Shown here piece after piece: positions 32,525 through 45,600 of a DNA stretch of 64,000 nucleotides. The stretch covers positions 29,394,674 to 29,458,673 of the forward strand of contig JASEVX010000010.1 in assembly GCA_031761405.1 (NCBI GenBank), in the 5' to 3' direction. Position numbers and translations under genes: made by a program. The notes under the pieces were generated by a model, which was not told the DNA's origin, did no database searches, and worked only from the letters and a program-made list of their open reading frames with translations. This DNA comes from Serripes groenlandicus. Lineage: Eukaryota > Mollusca > Bivalvia > Cardiida > Cardiidae. How positions within the stretch are numbered: the first letter of the stretch is position 1; each line of letters opens with the position of its first letter.

Positions 32525-33645
32525 TCGGATCTTCATGAAAGATTATCAGAACATTCATCTCCATCAAATCTAGGACAAGTTCGAAACTGGGCCATTTGAG
32601 GTCATCAGGTCAAATTGAAGGAAAATCTTGTTAACACTCTGGAGGCCACATTTTCAACTTGAGCATGTTGAAACTTTATCAGAATGTTTGTCTTGATGAT
32701 GTAAGTCAAGTTCGAACATGAGTCATGTCGGGTCTAAAAGTAGGTCACTAGGTCAAATTGAAGGAAAAGCTTGTTAACACTCTAGAGGCCGCATTTTTTG
32801 TCAGAATGTTTGTATTAATGATTTCTAGGTTAAGTTCGAATATGGGTCATATTGAGTCAGAAACTAGGTCACTAGGCCAAATTGAAGGAAACTCTTGTTA
32901 ACACTCTAGAGGCCTTATTTTCAACTTGAGCATGTTGAAACTTTATCAGAATGTTTGTCTTGATGATATGTAGGTCAAGTTCGAACTTGTAGAAGCAGCA
33001 GTTTTTACTAAGGCACCTTGACATTTGGTCAGAATGTTTATCTAAATGATATCTAGGACAAGTTTGAATATGGGTCAAGCCGGGTCAAAAATTAGGTCAC
33101 TATGCCAATTTGAATGGAGATATTGTTAACACTTTGGAGGCCTTATGTTCAACTTGAGCATGTTGAACCTTTATCAGAATGTTTGTCTTGATAATATGTA
33201 GGTCAAGTTCGAACATGGGTCATGATGGGTCAAAAGGTAGGTCACTAGGTCAAGTTGAAGGAAAACTTTTAGTTTAGTTTAGTTTTAAATTTTGTCAGAA
33301 TGTTTGTATTACTGATATCCAGGTCAGGCTCGAATATGGGTCACATTGGTCACTAAGCCAAATTGAAGGAAAATCTTGTTAACTCTGTAGAAACTTAGAT
33401 TCTATCTAATTGATATCTAGGTCAAGTTTGAATATGGGTCATGCCGGGTTAAAAACTAGGTCACTAGGCCAAATTGAAGGAAAATCTTGCTAACACTCTG
33501 GATACTGCATTTTTAGCTTGAGCATGTTGAATGTTTTTCTTGATGATATCTAGGTCAAGTTCTAACACGGGTCATGTTGGGTCAAAAAGTAGGTCACTAT
33601 GTCAAATTGAAGGAAACTCTTGTTAACACTAGAGCCAGCATCCCT
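32525..33645. repeat. Degenerate tandem array, unit about 150-200 bp
   Basis: Repeated blocks contain 'aggtcaaattgaaggaaa', 'cttgttaacactctagaggc', 'atcagaatgtttgtcttgat' and 'aggtcaagttcgaacatggg'. At least six units vary in length through internal deletions. No coding capacity. Confidence 0.9.
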
Positions 33646-33660
33646 CGCATTTAAGTACTT

Positions 33661-34479
33661 TCAGTACTTTGATTTTTGTTTGTGTGTGTGTGTGTGATTT
33701 CTTTTGATAAAAAAAATACAATTGGGATACAAAATGAAATTAAGAGTTTTTATGAGTAACTTTAGTATTATTTGTCGAAATTGAAATGAAGAGATTGCGG
33801 AATAAATGTCTGTTCAATTGATTGAGATATACGCGTACAACAAAGTGTTAGTTTATTTCTGATCTATTCATAGGATTCTAGTGATCATGCGACTTATCGA
33901 TGTAGCCTTCTCAGTGATCATGGAAAGATATTTTTATCAAGTTTAGGGTTGTGGTGTATAACTTCTTTTTTCCCTTACATTTATTCAGAAAGATTGACAT
34001 ATTGGAGCGTATTTTGATATATTAATGCATGTGCTATCAATAGGTATGTTTGATTTGTCATGTCAATTTGAAATAAGGTAGAAATAGGCTGTTAAAAGTG
34101 CGCACAAAATCCGTGCGCAAATATCTCATATTTGTTTCGTGATGGCACCTTTACTCGGATGCGAACAGTCAACATATAATCTCGCATTGCGAGTACGGAA
34201 AACTGGACTAGGTTCGCTATATTTCGATATTAACAGGAATATTTATCCCATTCCGGCATATCTTATAGTACGTGTTGTACATTGCAGTGTTTCATTATCC
34301 GTTATCCCCCAGCTCCCCGATAAGATATCAAAAGTAGGCTCGGAAGCAAACTGTCTTATTTTTTCCTAAAAATAAATTTTCGGCAGTTAGGATAGTTTTG
34401 CACAGTATGTAGAGCACACCTTACATGGCGGATGCAACGTGCAATAATCTTATTAAACATGATGAAGGCTAATATTTAC
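33661..34479. other. No gene seen
   Basis: Starts with a (tg)n run at about 33682-33698, then unassigned DNA. The 76-codon plus frame at 34139-34369 lacks any family signature. Confidence 0.4.
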
Positions 34480-34735
34480 AGTTTTGAACTCAATGTAAGT
34501 CCGATATTTCTCAAATCTAAGTAGATCTATATATTAATCCAGTACCAGAATAGCACGGATATTTTTATTCCACGTCTCTGCAAAACGATGGAACTATATG
34601 TAGCTGTTATTTGGTTTGCAGTATTGCATAATCTTCAATATATTGCCGTAACACTGCCTATGTAATATTCATGTGTTGTTTTCGTTGGCTCTATGGCGGT
34701 TGTCAAATCATCCGCCACTATAAAATTAGACGATC
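34480..34735 (+). repeat. Dispersed repeat, copy 1 (partner at 58990-59245)
   Basis: Shares with 58990-59245, in the same orientation, 'taccagaatagcac' (versus 'taccaaagtagcac'), 'cgtctctgca', 'atggaactata', 'tttgcagta', and the end 'ggcggttgtcaaatcatccg' (versus 'ggcgattgtcaaaccaatcg'). Family unknown. Confidence 0.7.
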
Positions 34736-35376
34736 ATTTGGAGTGTCACCTGTGACTTTTTGGCCAATTAAATATAGAGTGAAAAAAGGTCTGTTTTTAC
34801 CTCTGCTGATCGTTATCCACAGATAAATGGTCTTTTCTGGCTCTCGTTCTAGATAGTTCATTCACTGTTCTCAAATATAAGCAGAACAATGTCAAACAAA
34901 GATTGGATATTTTGTTCGCTGCCTTCGCCGAACTCCACCGACCCAAACCTTCTAGGCATGCGGCAGCAAAAAACCACACAAATAAATGCGCATAAATGAT
35001 ACAGGAATGATAAAACTATAAACAAATCAAAACATTATATATCTCTGACCTCTCATCCCAATGAAACAGTGCAGGAGAAGTATTACTTCACATTTAAAAA
35101 GGGACTATTTTATACACGGAACCAATATTCCGTTGTGGTGTAACACCACTTAAAGTAAAGTCACGCCAAATGTTTAAATGTCCTGATAACGGAAGTTTTC
35201 TGACTATATTGATCTTTGTATAATTTTAGAAATTGTATTAATTACAGTATTTGATTGTTTATGAATGTGCAGTCTTATGTCTTTTTATGTGGAAATTATA
35301 GAGACAGATGACATCGACAGTGTGACACCTGACGCGATGATAGAAGGTTCACGTGATAGGGTTCATTATACAGGTA

Positions 35377-35493
35377 AGTTGCTTGGAAAGAATGTTGGTG
35401 TGAAAAAGCCAGGAAACAAATGAGTGTGTGAACTGGCCGCCGTGATATGACTGAACAATTGTTGATAACGGAGCTAAATCCCAATCAACCAAT
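35377..35493 (+). mobile_element. SINE family B, 5'-truncated, with 13-bp TSD
   Basis: Body and tail 'actggccgccgtgatatgac', flanked by cattatacaggta at 35364-35376 and 35494-35506. Confidence 0.9.
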
Positions 35494-35719
35494 CATTATA
35501 CAGGTATGCATTACATTTGACTATTTATATCTTTCATACCTTCATCATTCACAAAATTAAGCCTTTTAGAAATTGACAATGCAATATCTTACTTACACTC
35601 CTTTTTTTTTAAATAATGCTGTTCCAAACTTTGAACCTGACTTATCTCGAATTTGTTATTACACACCTGGGATAAAAGGAAAGTAGCATGGCATTTTATG
35701 ATTATATGTGTGCTGTTGT

Positions 35720-36118
35720 TTAACCCTTTTACCACATACAGCAACTCTCAGACACGCTTTTGAAACCATCAAGACAAACATATGGAAACTCTATACAAAT
35801 ATAGGTACTCATATGTCATTATGAGCAATTTCTCATTTTGCCACAATGTTTCAAAAAACAACCGTCTGCAATAAATGTTTCAAAATGAATCTAATGGTGA
35901 AAAAGGTTTAACCATATTACTTAAACAGACGTTTTTTAAAGCCTCTGCACCAGACGACTTTTGAAGATATAATGCACAATTTACCCCTTTAGCCACAGAG
36001 TGTTCAACTTAACTGAGTAAGTGTTCTTTTGATTACAGAAATAGTCAATATTTATGACTCAATGTTTTCTTAGTCGTCTGTTGCATATTTGTTGTTTGTG
36101 GACTAGGGTTAAATGATG
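35720..36118. mobile_element. Two adjacent fold-back MITEs, family 2
   Basis: The first has 'taacccttttaccacataca', 'gagcaatttctcattttgcc' and 'aaaaaggtttaac'. The second has 'gcctctgcaccagacgac' and 'agtcgtctgttgcatatttg', with terminus 'gtggactagggttaa'. Confidence 0.65.
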
Positions 36119-37010
36119 AAGTGCTTGGTATTTCCTGATACCCAACATTAGCTCATGCGGCTTCGAAACAAAGCTTTATGAACAAAGTCAACGCCCTTCA
36201 TACTTCTATATATATGAGATTGCAATCTCATTAAAACCTAAAAGCTTCGCTCGATCGTATATACATGTACATCTGATGACTGCCCTATACCAGGCCGGGT
36301 TAGATTGATATTTGTGTCAGCCCATCAAATTGTCGCTTACAAATATTTTGGTATGAAACCGGTAAGATCACTCATGAACGAGATCGAGAAGCGGTGATTG
36401 TCGAGATTTACGACTGAATGGAACCGAGCGTGGGTTGTTTCGTGTGCATTCATTTGTAAATGATACCATACACGTGCTCATGATATATTAAGTGTATAGG
36501 GTCAATTCGATATGACGACATGTCACGCGGTGTCGTCAGATCCAATTGTGTTGCTGTCTACTTTGAGACGAGCTTTAGTAACATCCTGGCCTAACTTCTT
36601 TTTATAAACTGTTGTTTTTGTTGTTATTAATGTTTGTTTATGGTTTTGAGATCTCGACTTCGAATGATACAGGCCACTTCACTTATTTGGTCTCTTTAAG
36701 GTATATAATGTGTTTTGTTCCTTTCACAAAATTATTTGTTGATTGTTTTACCACACACACTAACTGCTTTCGTCTTTAAAACGAGCTATAGTAACATCCT
36801 GCCCAAACTTCTTTTAAAAGACTTGTAATATTTTTTGAAACTGGATACAATAAAATAAGTCTGCAGCCGTTATCATATGTAATACAGTGTAGGTATCAAG
36901 AGAATAAAAGTGAAACTGAAACTGCTATGAAAGAGGCATGCTAATAAAACAATTTACTACACTACTATAGGCTGGAGGATTGTATGGAAAAACTACTAAA
37001 CTGTTGTTGT
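36119..37010. other. No gene seen; two weakly related blocks
   Basis: The phrase 'gtaacatcctg' with 'caaacttcttttaaa' or 'ctaacttctttttataaa' occurs at about 36570-36610 and 36780-36825. Otherwise unassigned. The block around 36275-36420 ('gatgactgcc', 'atcaaattgtcgcttac') has a relative at 39860-39985. Confidence 0.45.
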
Positions 37011-37014
37011 TGTT

Positions 37015-37142
37015 GTAGCATTTGACTGACTGGTGTCAGGATAAATGGACAAGTACGGTCCAGTAGTACTTTCAACTTACCCAGGACATTCCATGATATA
37101 GATAAAACATTGTTGAAAGCGGCGTAAAACACCGAACAATCA
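37015..37142 (+). mobile_element. SINE family A, 5'-truncated
   Basis: Body 'tgactgactggtgtcaggat' and tail 'ttgttgaaagcggcgtaaaa' with 'caccgaacaatcaat'. Confidence 0.85.
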
Positions 37143-37854
37143 ATATATTTTCGTTTGAAGATGATTCAAATGGTCTAGATATATGAAGGAAGAAATTGAA
37201 ATCACAGTAGAACTTTTCTTTAACATGTAAACTCCAATGTACCTATTAGATAACTAATACATGTTTTACACTCACATAAGGAAACTTGTTTTTCTTTCTT
37301 TTTATTTTACTACAGAATTACCTCCCTTCAATGAAGAAGGCAGCTAAGTCAGCTGATTGTTTCTCAGTAAACACATCCGCCATCATAAATAGCACTAGTG
37401 AAATGGCGTAAATTTCCGAAAACTCTTCTGGGAAAAAATATGCATGCAGAATAGCAAAGGTATGGTTCAACCTATGTGATATTGCAAAACCTTTTCCGGA
37501 CAATGATACTCAGAAAATGATTGAATAAAACATACTAGTTGTAAATTCCAATGGAAAAAATACTAGATTAATGTCAAATCGATATTTGTCAAAGTGCGTT
37601 TATTTCTTTAGCTCATGGTCAACAGTAAAGTTATACAATGTCTGTAATAAATCAAATTTGACCTGTGAGCCATGACCTTTGCGAATATAAAATATATACA
37701 AATCAATCATTTTAAATAAAATAGACACATTAGTGATGCAATATAATGTTTATGATATTGCTGTCACTATTTAAAAGAATAGTCTGCCATTATAAACATG
37801 TTTATGTGACAAATGTATTTTTTCATGAAAGATCATCGCTCACTGGTCAAATGA

Positions 37855-38015
37855 ATTGATTGGTTGATTGTTTGTTCCTTAACGCCTATTTCAACAATTA
37901 GGCAGGCAGCCATAACTACCATCTTTGGTTATGACCCGACCGGGGATCGAACCCACGGCCGCATGCACTCGAGGCAGACGCTTTATCATTACACCACCAA
38001 AGCGGTGAGGTCAAA
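37855..38015 (-). mobile_element. SINE family A, internally deleted
   Basis: Tail ('gattgtttgttccttaacgc') joined to head ('ccgaccggggatcgaaccca') in minus orientation without the body. Likely TSD 'ggtcaaat' on both sides. Confidence 0.8.
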
Positions 38016-38530
38016 TTAAACTTATACACGTTCACTAACATATATGTTTAAAAATAATGTGAGTATTACGCCGTTTTCAACAGTATTTTATTGACAGTGG
38101 ATTCGCATCAATCGAAGCAGAAATGGACCAATAAATTTCTTCGAGTTATTGACGTGTTTGAGTTTATGTATAGTCAGATTCGTAATTCATTTATACTTAA
38201 GTGAGTATTATGAAAAGCAAGCCAATGCTACAACCATGTCCAGAAAGCTGAGCGGCGGTAGTTTTGATTTATCGTACATGTATAAGCGAATTGGAATTTA
38301 AACATGCTCGAGTTATCGCGATACAACTTTATTTCATGGCGCAATTGGCAATCCACCATTAACGGAAGAGCAGTGCTGGAATTATCGTGTACACATTAAT
38401 TAATTATCATCTACATGATGTAAAGTCGAGGCGATGTGTGGGATTGCTACCGTTTTGCATTAGGTACAATGTGATTTTGTTTCCATATGGCTCACCGGTT
38501 TGAAGGCCAGGTTACAAAACAAAACAAAAA
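38016..38530. other. No gene seen
   Basis: Unassigned AT-rich DNA with a SINE-like phrase 'tacgccgttttcaacagta' near 38066. Confidence 0.4.
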
Positions 38531-38534
38531 ATTG

Positions 38535-38680
38535 TCTGTACTCAAGTACCTGATTGGTCCAAAATTGGTCCAAACCAAGATAGTTTTCGAAATTCACCAA
38601 TCAGAAGTTTGATTTGGAGAACAGTTCATTTTTGATCACAGAGAACGTTTTCAGAGTTTTATAGTATCGAACCATTGGCT
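38535..38680 (-). repeat. Dispersed repeat, inverted partner of 19830-19990
   Basis: Reverse complement contains 'actctgaaaacgttctctg', 'aacttctgattggtg' and 'caatcaggtacttgagta', collinear with 19830-19990. Confidence 0.65.
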
Positions 38681-38764
38681 TAATGTGCAGGTATACATAT
38701 GGATTTATCCATAATCGAAAGAGTTTTTACAATTACGAAATATTAAAAGTAGATTTATTACTAG

Positions 38765-38998
38765 ACAGTATATTGCGGGAACTGAAACTGGAACTCCCGA
38801 ATTCGATTCATGTTCGCAGAATTCACGGTTGAGTGCCCTTTGGCAAGGTTCACTTTGTAGAGATTTTCAAGTTGATAGTTTCGAAATATACATTTCCCAG
38901 TATGGTACTGGTAGGTTATAGAGGAAATAAATGATAAGTGTACAGTTCCCGTAATATGACTTAAACTGTTTAAAACGATGTAAACCCCGATTAAATCA
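38765..38998 (+). mobile_element. Degraded tRNA-headed SINE
   Basis: A weak head ('cccgaattcgattcatgttc') and tail 'gtaatatgacttaaactgtt' plus 'cgatgtaaaccccgattaaa'. Strongly decayed. Confidence 0.45.
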
Positions 38999-40234
38999 AA
39001 CTTAATTATTTAATACAGGCGGCCAAGAATATGGTTACAAAAAACCTTTCGATTGACCTTAAACAAGATGGCATTCTGGTATCGGCGATTCAGGTTGGGA
39101 TCAAACAAACATGGGTGGGCCATCGGCTAAGATAACAACAGAGGAAAGCGTCAATGGAATGTTCAAGCTGATAGCATCATTCCAGTCGGAAAAAGAAAAT
39201 GGTCGATTGTACCACTACATTGGTAGGGAAATGACCTGGTGAAAACGGAACTGTAACGTTTGACTGCGCTTGTTGATGATAACACAAAGACACCTTAACA
39301 CTATCTCCCATAGACCCCAATGTGCTGCTGACAGCCTCAAAATAATGTCGACAAATATATAGAAAATAGTTTAAAACATTGTGACAAAAAGAGAAATCGC
39401 TGACGTTAATCAATTATTATTTTTTTCCAAAAATGCTTTTAAATTTCGTTTTCCGTATTTGTGTTGAGAAATTCGCCTGCTTCTTAAAAAGGGATAACAC
39501 TTTTAATATGTTTTGCATTAATTTCAATAATCATCAGTATTAAAAGGCTTTGTTTATACATTGAAATCATGTAAATCAAGTAGAGACATACTTGACAATA
39601 CGAAAAAATGAGAAACAAGCAGTCATTTCCTTTCCGACAATGCTTTTATCTATTAGGTATCAAACTTGGTTTGTAATATTTGGTGTTGGTATAATTTGGA
39701 AAGAAAAACCAATTCCTCTTTCTAAAATCCTAATTAGTTCCGTATAACAGAATAGAGTTCAATATGAATTAAATACATCCGTGTTCAAATATTCACAAAT
39801 AAATTCAACTCCATTAAAACCATACATAAACTTCGCTGTATTAGCCATAGCTCGTAAAGACCTGATGACTGCCTGTTACAGGTCGTCTCAAGTTCACCTT
39901 TTAGCCAATCAAATTGTCGCTTACGAAATCAGGTTTCAACAAGGGATAACCAATATAAACAAATGAGATAGAGAAGCGGTTATAGCAGAATGTTCTGATA
40001 GATTAGTATAGAATTGTTAAATGTTTAGGGCCAATTCGATTTCAACCTTTTATATGTTCCTGTCAGTTCCAATATAAGTACAGCGAAGAATATTGGTACT
40101 ATTTCGATGAGATTGAAATAAATATAAACGATAATAGTCTTTGTTTAGTTAGATACCGATAGTTATCATTATGAACAAGAATTTCACGAATTTTCACGAA
40201 AAATGAAACATATCACACGATTAACTTACTATAA
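38999..40234. other. No gene seen; MITE fragments
   Basis: Family 2 MITE words occur at about 39370-39450 ('cattgtgacaaaaagagaaa') and 39590-39650. Includes the presumed 3' flank of the HSP70-like gene. Confidence 0.4.
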
Positions 40235-40722
40235 TTAAATCAGAGATAATCCCAAATTCGTTAGTTTCACTCCTATTTCCGATACCTCTTGTATAACATC
40301 GGAGAGAGACCTAGTATCATTGTCATCTAACAAGAATTCAAGAGATGCCAGAATATCGACCAGCTCTTTTTTCGTCGAATCTTCCAGGAGAGCATGGGAA
40401 AGGTGCCACCTAATCAGGGACTCGCCCATTTCCATTTTCATGATATATTTCTCTCTCCTTTGACTCCGTCGCACATCTGTCACCAGCATTGAAACATTTT
40501 CTAGCAAACCCGGTATCTCTAGTGATCTAAGTCCCCGTACGGCTGGCTTGATGACGAGACTGTTATATATCACTGACTTGTTCTGCACGTCGAAATTGTA
40601 CAGGCCTCTATCGTCTATCATCATGGTTGATTCAAACATCGGAAACCCCTTTCTGTAGGGATGGATGCCATTGATGGCGAGCTCTCCCCATTTAGTGTAT
40701 CCTTCAATCGTGTCTCCTTCAC
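40235..40722 (-). CDS. HSP70-like terminal exon
   Basis: 488 bp from acceptor 'ttttgaacag' to TAA at 40235-40237. 'EGDTIEGYTKWGELAINGIH' and 'MMIDDRGLYNFDVQNKS' correspond to the family's 'GKFELTGIPP' and 'DIDANGILNVSAVDKS'. After that the helical part is poorly conserved and ends without the cytosolic EEVD motif. Confidence 0.88.
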
Positions 40723-42585
40723 CTGTTCAAAAGCATACGAGTCGTGTCAGGCGAAACGGGGTCTTGCTACAGCTCCGTTTCGGCATTACATAAAAGTACT
40801 TGTTGGCTTCTTATCAGGAATTATAAAAAAGGCTCGTCTGAGTATCCACTGATCGCAAATGCGATAAAACCCCTAGTCGCCTGATGCTATTCTTATATAA
40901 TGAGCCCTTGCATGAACAAATGTGGTACACGTTGGCCTTTGTGAACAGTATAGACCCAGATCAGCATGTGCATCCGTACAGTCTGATCAACATATACTAT
41001 ATTCACATATTACTTAAACATGCGTGTTAGAATGTTTCATCAATTTTTGTAGATTCTGACACGACTTTGAAGGTGGACAAGATCATCTGACCCTATACTG
41101 TTCAGAAATGCCAACTTGTACATTTTCTCTTGTACTGGCTCAAAAATTAGGAATTTTACAGGATTGAAGGAAATGTCATCTGGACAGGTAATACTTAGGT
41201 CCGTCAAAAGCAATATGTATTGTAATCATTCTCATCGGTTAACATCGATGTTACAAATATTATATGCCGTGCTGCAGAGATACCACTTTTTAGAGAGAAT
41301 CAGAAGGGTTACAATTATAATCGTTAGCCAGAAGTCACATCTATCTATAGTAGTTCTTAATATGGACGAACAGTAAACGTTCTAGTAATACCGTGTGTAT
41401 ACGCGGTTTTATCCGAGTATTTAGTGTACGCAGATTCAACCAGACATTGACGTAACTTAAAGTGATGTAGAAAAGTGCAAATATACCAAATAATACAATT
41501 ATTAGTGCATATACTATTACATTTAAGACAACCTCCGTGGTGTTTTAATTAGAATGTCCGTCTCTAAAGAGGGGTGGCATGGTTAGATACCCGTTCAGGT
41601 TATACCATAAAGATTTTCATAGTGGTACACGTGGCTTTCCCCCCGTTTGGCGCTCACGGTTGCTTAGATTGCATTTCGACTGATGTGCTTCCTCCATGAT
41701 ATATTACTAGCAGTGATGAATGGTTATCTAGTAAACGATGTGATATAATTGAAATATTGTTGACAATGGCTTTAAACACTATATTTGCAGGCAAAATTGC
41801 ACGGGCAGGTAATCCAGACTTTTCGTTTTTAAATTAATCCTCTTACCTTCATACAATTCAACGACCATGGACGATTGGTTGTGAAAAGACGTAGTAAAGT
41901 TAACTGTTTTAGCGCTTGGCAAACTCGTATATTTCTTAACAACGGTTGAGATGTTTCCGTCAGATGTTTTAAATCCAAGTGAGGCTGTGCTGCTATCTAA
42001 TGTCAACTGCTCGTTAAAAGATGAAGCATGAGAGTGTATCGCTCCTTGGTATGCAGCGCCGTGGGTGATCATCATCTCTGGACGATGGATGCATTTCTGA
42101 AAGAATAACAATAAACTCGCAATAACTCGAACTCTAAAGGGAACCATACATTAATTCGAGTTAGCGATGTGTTCGGGTGATCGCTAGGATTATGCTGAAT
42201 TTAATGATTATGTATCGTCAGCTTCGTAAGCCAGTTATATTAAATTAAAGTTTTGAAAAGCGAGCCAGTGATACATTCACATCAAGGAAACGGCGAAGCA
42301 GCGGTTCTGTTTGGCGTCAATCTAGTGGTTTTGAGTTCCAATCAAATCTCAGCAAACATTCTTTCTGACGTTTGACAAAACACAATGCGACAAGCGTCAT
42401 TCCTCTCCCACCAATGGGCTTACAGTATAAGTAAACCAGTAGCCAGTTCCTTGACGAGACTGTTGTGTGGATAATTGGTGTGAAAGCAAGGAAACACATG
42501 GGTTGGTGATCTGACAACCGTGACCTTATAGAAATGTTGTTGACAATGGAGTTAGCAAACCCTTCATTCAATTAATCAATGAACA

Positions 42586-42618
<33 letters not shown>

Positions 42619-45600
42619 GAATGCATCACATTTGGCTTCATGACATAGGCAGACAAAATATTTATACTTTTATGCTTAAAGTGATTTGCTTGGGCGTATT
42701 ACTATTTCCAAAATCATAGACAGAATACACTTATTGCTCCGTATACATTTAACTTGGCAGGTTATGAAGTCCCACCGTATCTGTTTTGAACGTGATGCAC
42801 GCTCTTCTAATATTTCGAGTTAACGTTCATCAATAAGGCTAACTGGGTCAGTGTTCACAACAGAAGATATTAATAGGATTACATACAAATCATACGAGCT
42901 ACCGACCGTGATCAGCTTTTGAAACATGTGCTACAACACTGAAAGCATGTTCGGAACTTGTGTAAGGCATGTTTAGGACCAATTGAGTCTAAATTATTTC
43001 AATGTATTTTATTGAAATATATTTCAGTGATAACATCAAACCTCGAAATTGTTTGCTTGTGGAGCCATTAAAATAGTGTTTGTCTTAGATCCATAGCATT
43101 ATTAACAATGAATTGCATATAAATAAGAACCAATGGTATGTGACGATACCTTGATAGTTTGAACAATGGAGTTTGACCTGATATTTTCTGCAGACAATCA
43201 AACTGACCTCGGCTACTACCTCGGTTGATATGAATTTCTGCTATTTTTCAGATATATTCCGAACTTTCCTTGGTAAGTAACCAGTACTACCGGTTCATTT
43301 ATCCTGACACCAGCCAGTCAGTCGTCATGCTCGCCATCATCTAGCTTTAATATGACAAGAGTATCAAAAGACAAAGATTACAGTCGTTTTGGTATGATTT
43401 TGATCGAGCTATATTGTACGTTTGACAAACATTTCCTCAATGGCAGATTCTGGGTAATATCGATGGAAATTTTACTTGTTTAGCAAACAATGGAGCAAGC
43501 ATTGTTGATTACATGAATGCATCATGCTCTTTGTTTGATCATATTTCTGATTTCAGGGTTCTTGATAATGACAATTCTGTCCATTTTCCGATATGTAGTA
43601 TATTATCATTATATAAAGCCGATGAACCTTTTAATGATAATATAAATGAACAAGAGATGTCAGTTTTGAATAAATTTAAGTGGAACATAGAATTGAAGGA
43701 TGTGTTCATAGACAAATTTAACAGTACATATGTATCCTTCAAAACAGATGTAATAACCTTCCTGAGTTCCTCATTCTTGACATATTTTGTGGATACTTTC
43801 AAATGTGCTTGTGATGTAATGAGATGTAGAACATCAGATCCGATCTATAAACATCGGAATAACCCATGGCGGAATGGTCAATGTACACTGTGTAAAAATG
43901 ATAAGCTTAAAGTTCTTTACCAATACAGGAGATCGAACTGTTGGGTCGATCTCATTCACTACAAAATCAAACGTAACAAATTTAAAGCGCTATGTAAACA
44001 GCGTAAACAAATGTATTGCAAAAATAAGAGAGCTGAACTTATTGATTCCAGAAATGACAATAAGAAATACTTGTCAATGCTGCAAAATTGTAATAAAGTT
44101 TCATATATTTCTAATCATGATAATCCCAACACTGACTGGTACGAACATTTTAATTTACTTTTGAATACTGATGTACTGGATAGTACAAGTAATGATACCA
44201 ACATTTTTGTCTTGGACCATATCACTACAAATAACGATAGCTCGTCTTTGAACCAGCCAATCACTGAGGATGAAATAATTTTTAGCATTAATCATGTACA
44301 AAAAAAACGAACACCGGGTTCAGACGGAATCTGTACTGAAATGTACAAATACCCACTTGTATATACACTGCCTTATCTTAATAAGTTGTTTAATAATATT
44401 TTTTGATCAGGTAATTTCCCACAAGTTTGGGGTGATAGTATTATTACACCTGTTCACAAGAAAGGAAACGTAACAGATCCTAATAATTATCGAGGTATCT
44501 CCTTAATTGATTCTCTGTGTAAAGTATGTGTACATATTTTATCTAGAAGGTTAATCTTATGGTGTGAAGAGTATAACATCATTGATGAATCGCAAGCTGG
44601 TTTAGATCGGGATATCCAACTAAGGATAACACTTTTATTCTAATTTCATTAATACATAAGTATTTATCAAAAAGGAGAGGCAGATTTTACTGTTTATTCA
44701 TTGATTTTGCAAACGCATTCGATAGTATTCAGCATAGAAAACTGTGGGGTGCCATTACAAGAAACAATATAAAGGGACTTTTCTTCAATGTGTTTCAATC
44801 AATGTACTCACAACTTAAGTCATGTGTAAAAGTTATATGATAAACTTACAAGTTATTTTAGTTGTAAAACGTGTACACGACAAGAATGTATTAGTAGTAC
44901 GATTTTTTTTTTCTCTTTTTATCAATGACCTTGTTTTGCTTCTAAGATCCAAATGTGAACGTGGTGTTTTTGTCTCCGAAGATGTTGAAGAGTTATACGC
45001 CCTTATGTTTGCAGACGACGTTGCAACTTTTTACCGATACTTTCATTACTACAAAGGCAAATCAATAGTATCGATAACTGTTGTACATTCACACATATGA
45101 TTCTTTATCTAGATAAATCTAAAGTCGTTGTCTTCCGTAATGGTGGAATACTTAAACAGACTGAAAAATGGTACTATAAAGGAAAACAAATGGAGGCTGT
45201 ACGTTTCTATAAATGTCTGGGTCTTTATATCACTTCTACATTTTCATGGACAAAAACATTATAAACATTGTCACAATGAGAGATGTAATCATAAGTTTAT
45301 ATAATCCGATTTCATCGTTTGTATGGAAGACTAGACCCTTTAGATGTTTTCAAAATTATTGATACTAATGTTAAGTCTACTCTATTTAACGGGTCTCAAC
45401 TTTGGGGTTATAAGTATTATGATAAAGTTGAAAAAGTTCATATAACATTTTGTAAACAGTTTTGTAATCTAGCAAGAAATACATCGGAACCATTTGTTTA
45501 AGGAGAGTGTGGACGTCTATCTCTTTGTACATTTTACATTCTTAATTGTATTAAATACTGGCTAAACGTTACTCGGGTGGAAACCCATAGGTACCCGAAG

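Noticed and set aside
43539..43802. Minus-strand ORF inside the LINE
   Set aside because: Antisense shadow of the endonuclease/RT frame.
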